A stretch of DNA of 28,935 bases, taken from the NCBI GenBank assembly GCA_033557685.1, contig JAWQRN010000489.1, positions 1 through 28,935 on the forward strand. The letters are read 5' to 3'. Positions 28,889 through 28,935 of this stretch are shown piece by piece. Position 1 is the stretch's first letter. Each line of letters begins with the position of its first letter. A program made the translations under genes and the position numbers. The DNA is from Sperchopsis tessellata (Eukaryota; Arthropoda; Insecta; Coleoptera; Hydrophilidae). The notes beneath the pieces are model-generated. The model searched no databases, was not told the DNA's origin, and worked only from the letters and a program-made list of their open reading frames with translations.

Positions 28889-28935
<47 letters not shown>
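28889..28935. repeat. (TA)n microsatellite, runs off the window
   Basis: A pure TA run of at least 46 bases to the last base. By analogy with the run at 16445-16492 it may be a LINE tail, but no element is recognised on this side. Confidence 0.95.

Overview
The window looks like gene-poor, strongly AT-rich arthropod DNA, most likely insect. It is an archive of dead transposable elements in long stretches of featureless AT-rich sequence. No host protein-coding gene with exon structure, rRNA or tRNA gene could be supported. The eukaryotic and arthropod inference rests on the element families present: RTE-like, Jockey/CR1-group and I-clade LINEs, hAT and pogo-like DNA transposons, a dispersed terminal-inverted-repeat element, and a metazoan-type histone H2B fragment. 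Nearly all protein homology was recognised by eye from family motifs and is broken by stops and frameshifts.

Layout. 2-420: 3' end of an RTE-like LINE with the longest undamaged element ORF and a GAA-type tail; 421-1329: a second RTE-like LINE in the same orientation, starting at the tail of the first. 1610-2290: eroded LINE reverse transcriptase. 4478-5060: two kinds of tandem repeat (a 117-bp in-frame duplication and a 74-75-bp minisatellite). 8829-8987: antisense LINE scrap. 11008-13120: I-clade LINE with reverse transcriptase, RNase H and Cys/His C-terminus. 13130-15030: near full-length, degenerate pogo/Jerky-type transposase starting at the LINE's 3' end. 16361-17035: antisense RTE-like LINE ending in (TA)n. 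17036-17175 and 19236-19560: two copies of one dispersed element. 18380-18660: weak Tc1/mariner traces. 20196-21010 and 21545-21725: further LINE pieces. 21728-24345: minus-strand Jockey/CR1-group LINE from endonuclease to 3' tail. 24773-25510: a complete-ended 738-bp hAT derivative. 25590-26393: a candidate inverted-repeat element. 26578-27246: two more LINE reverse-transcriptase pieces. 27250-27846: a second pogo-like transposase on the minus strand. The window ends in a (TA)n run.

The outstanding item is the hAT derivative. It has matching 13-bp terminal repeats (CAGTGTTTCCCAA) and a perfect 8-bp target duplication (CTGTAGAC). It keeps only the last 44 codons of a hAT transposase on the minus strand. 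Where the rest of the transposase should be, it carries a plus-strand fragment of the histone H2B histone fold. This is best read as gene capture by an internally deleted hAT element (a 'Pack-hAT').
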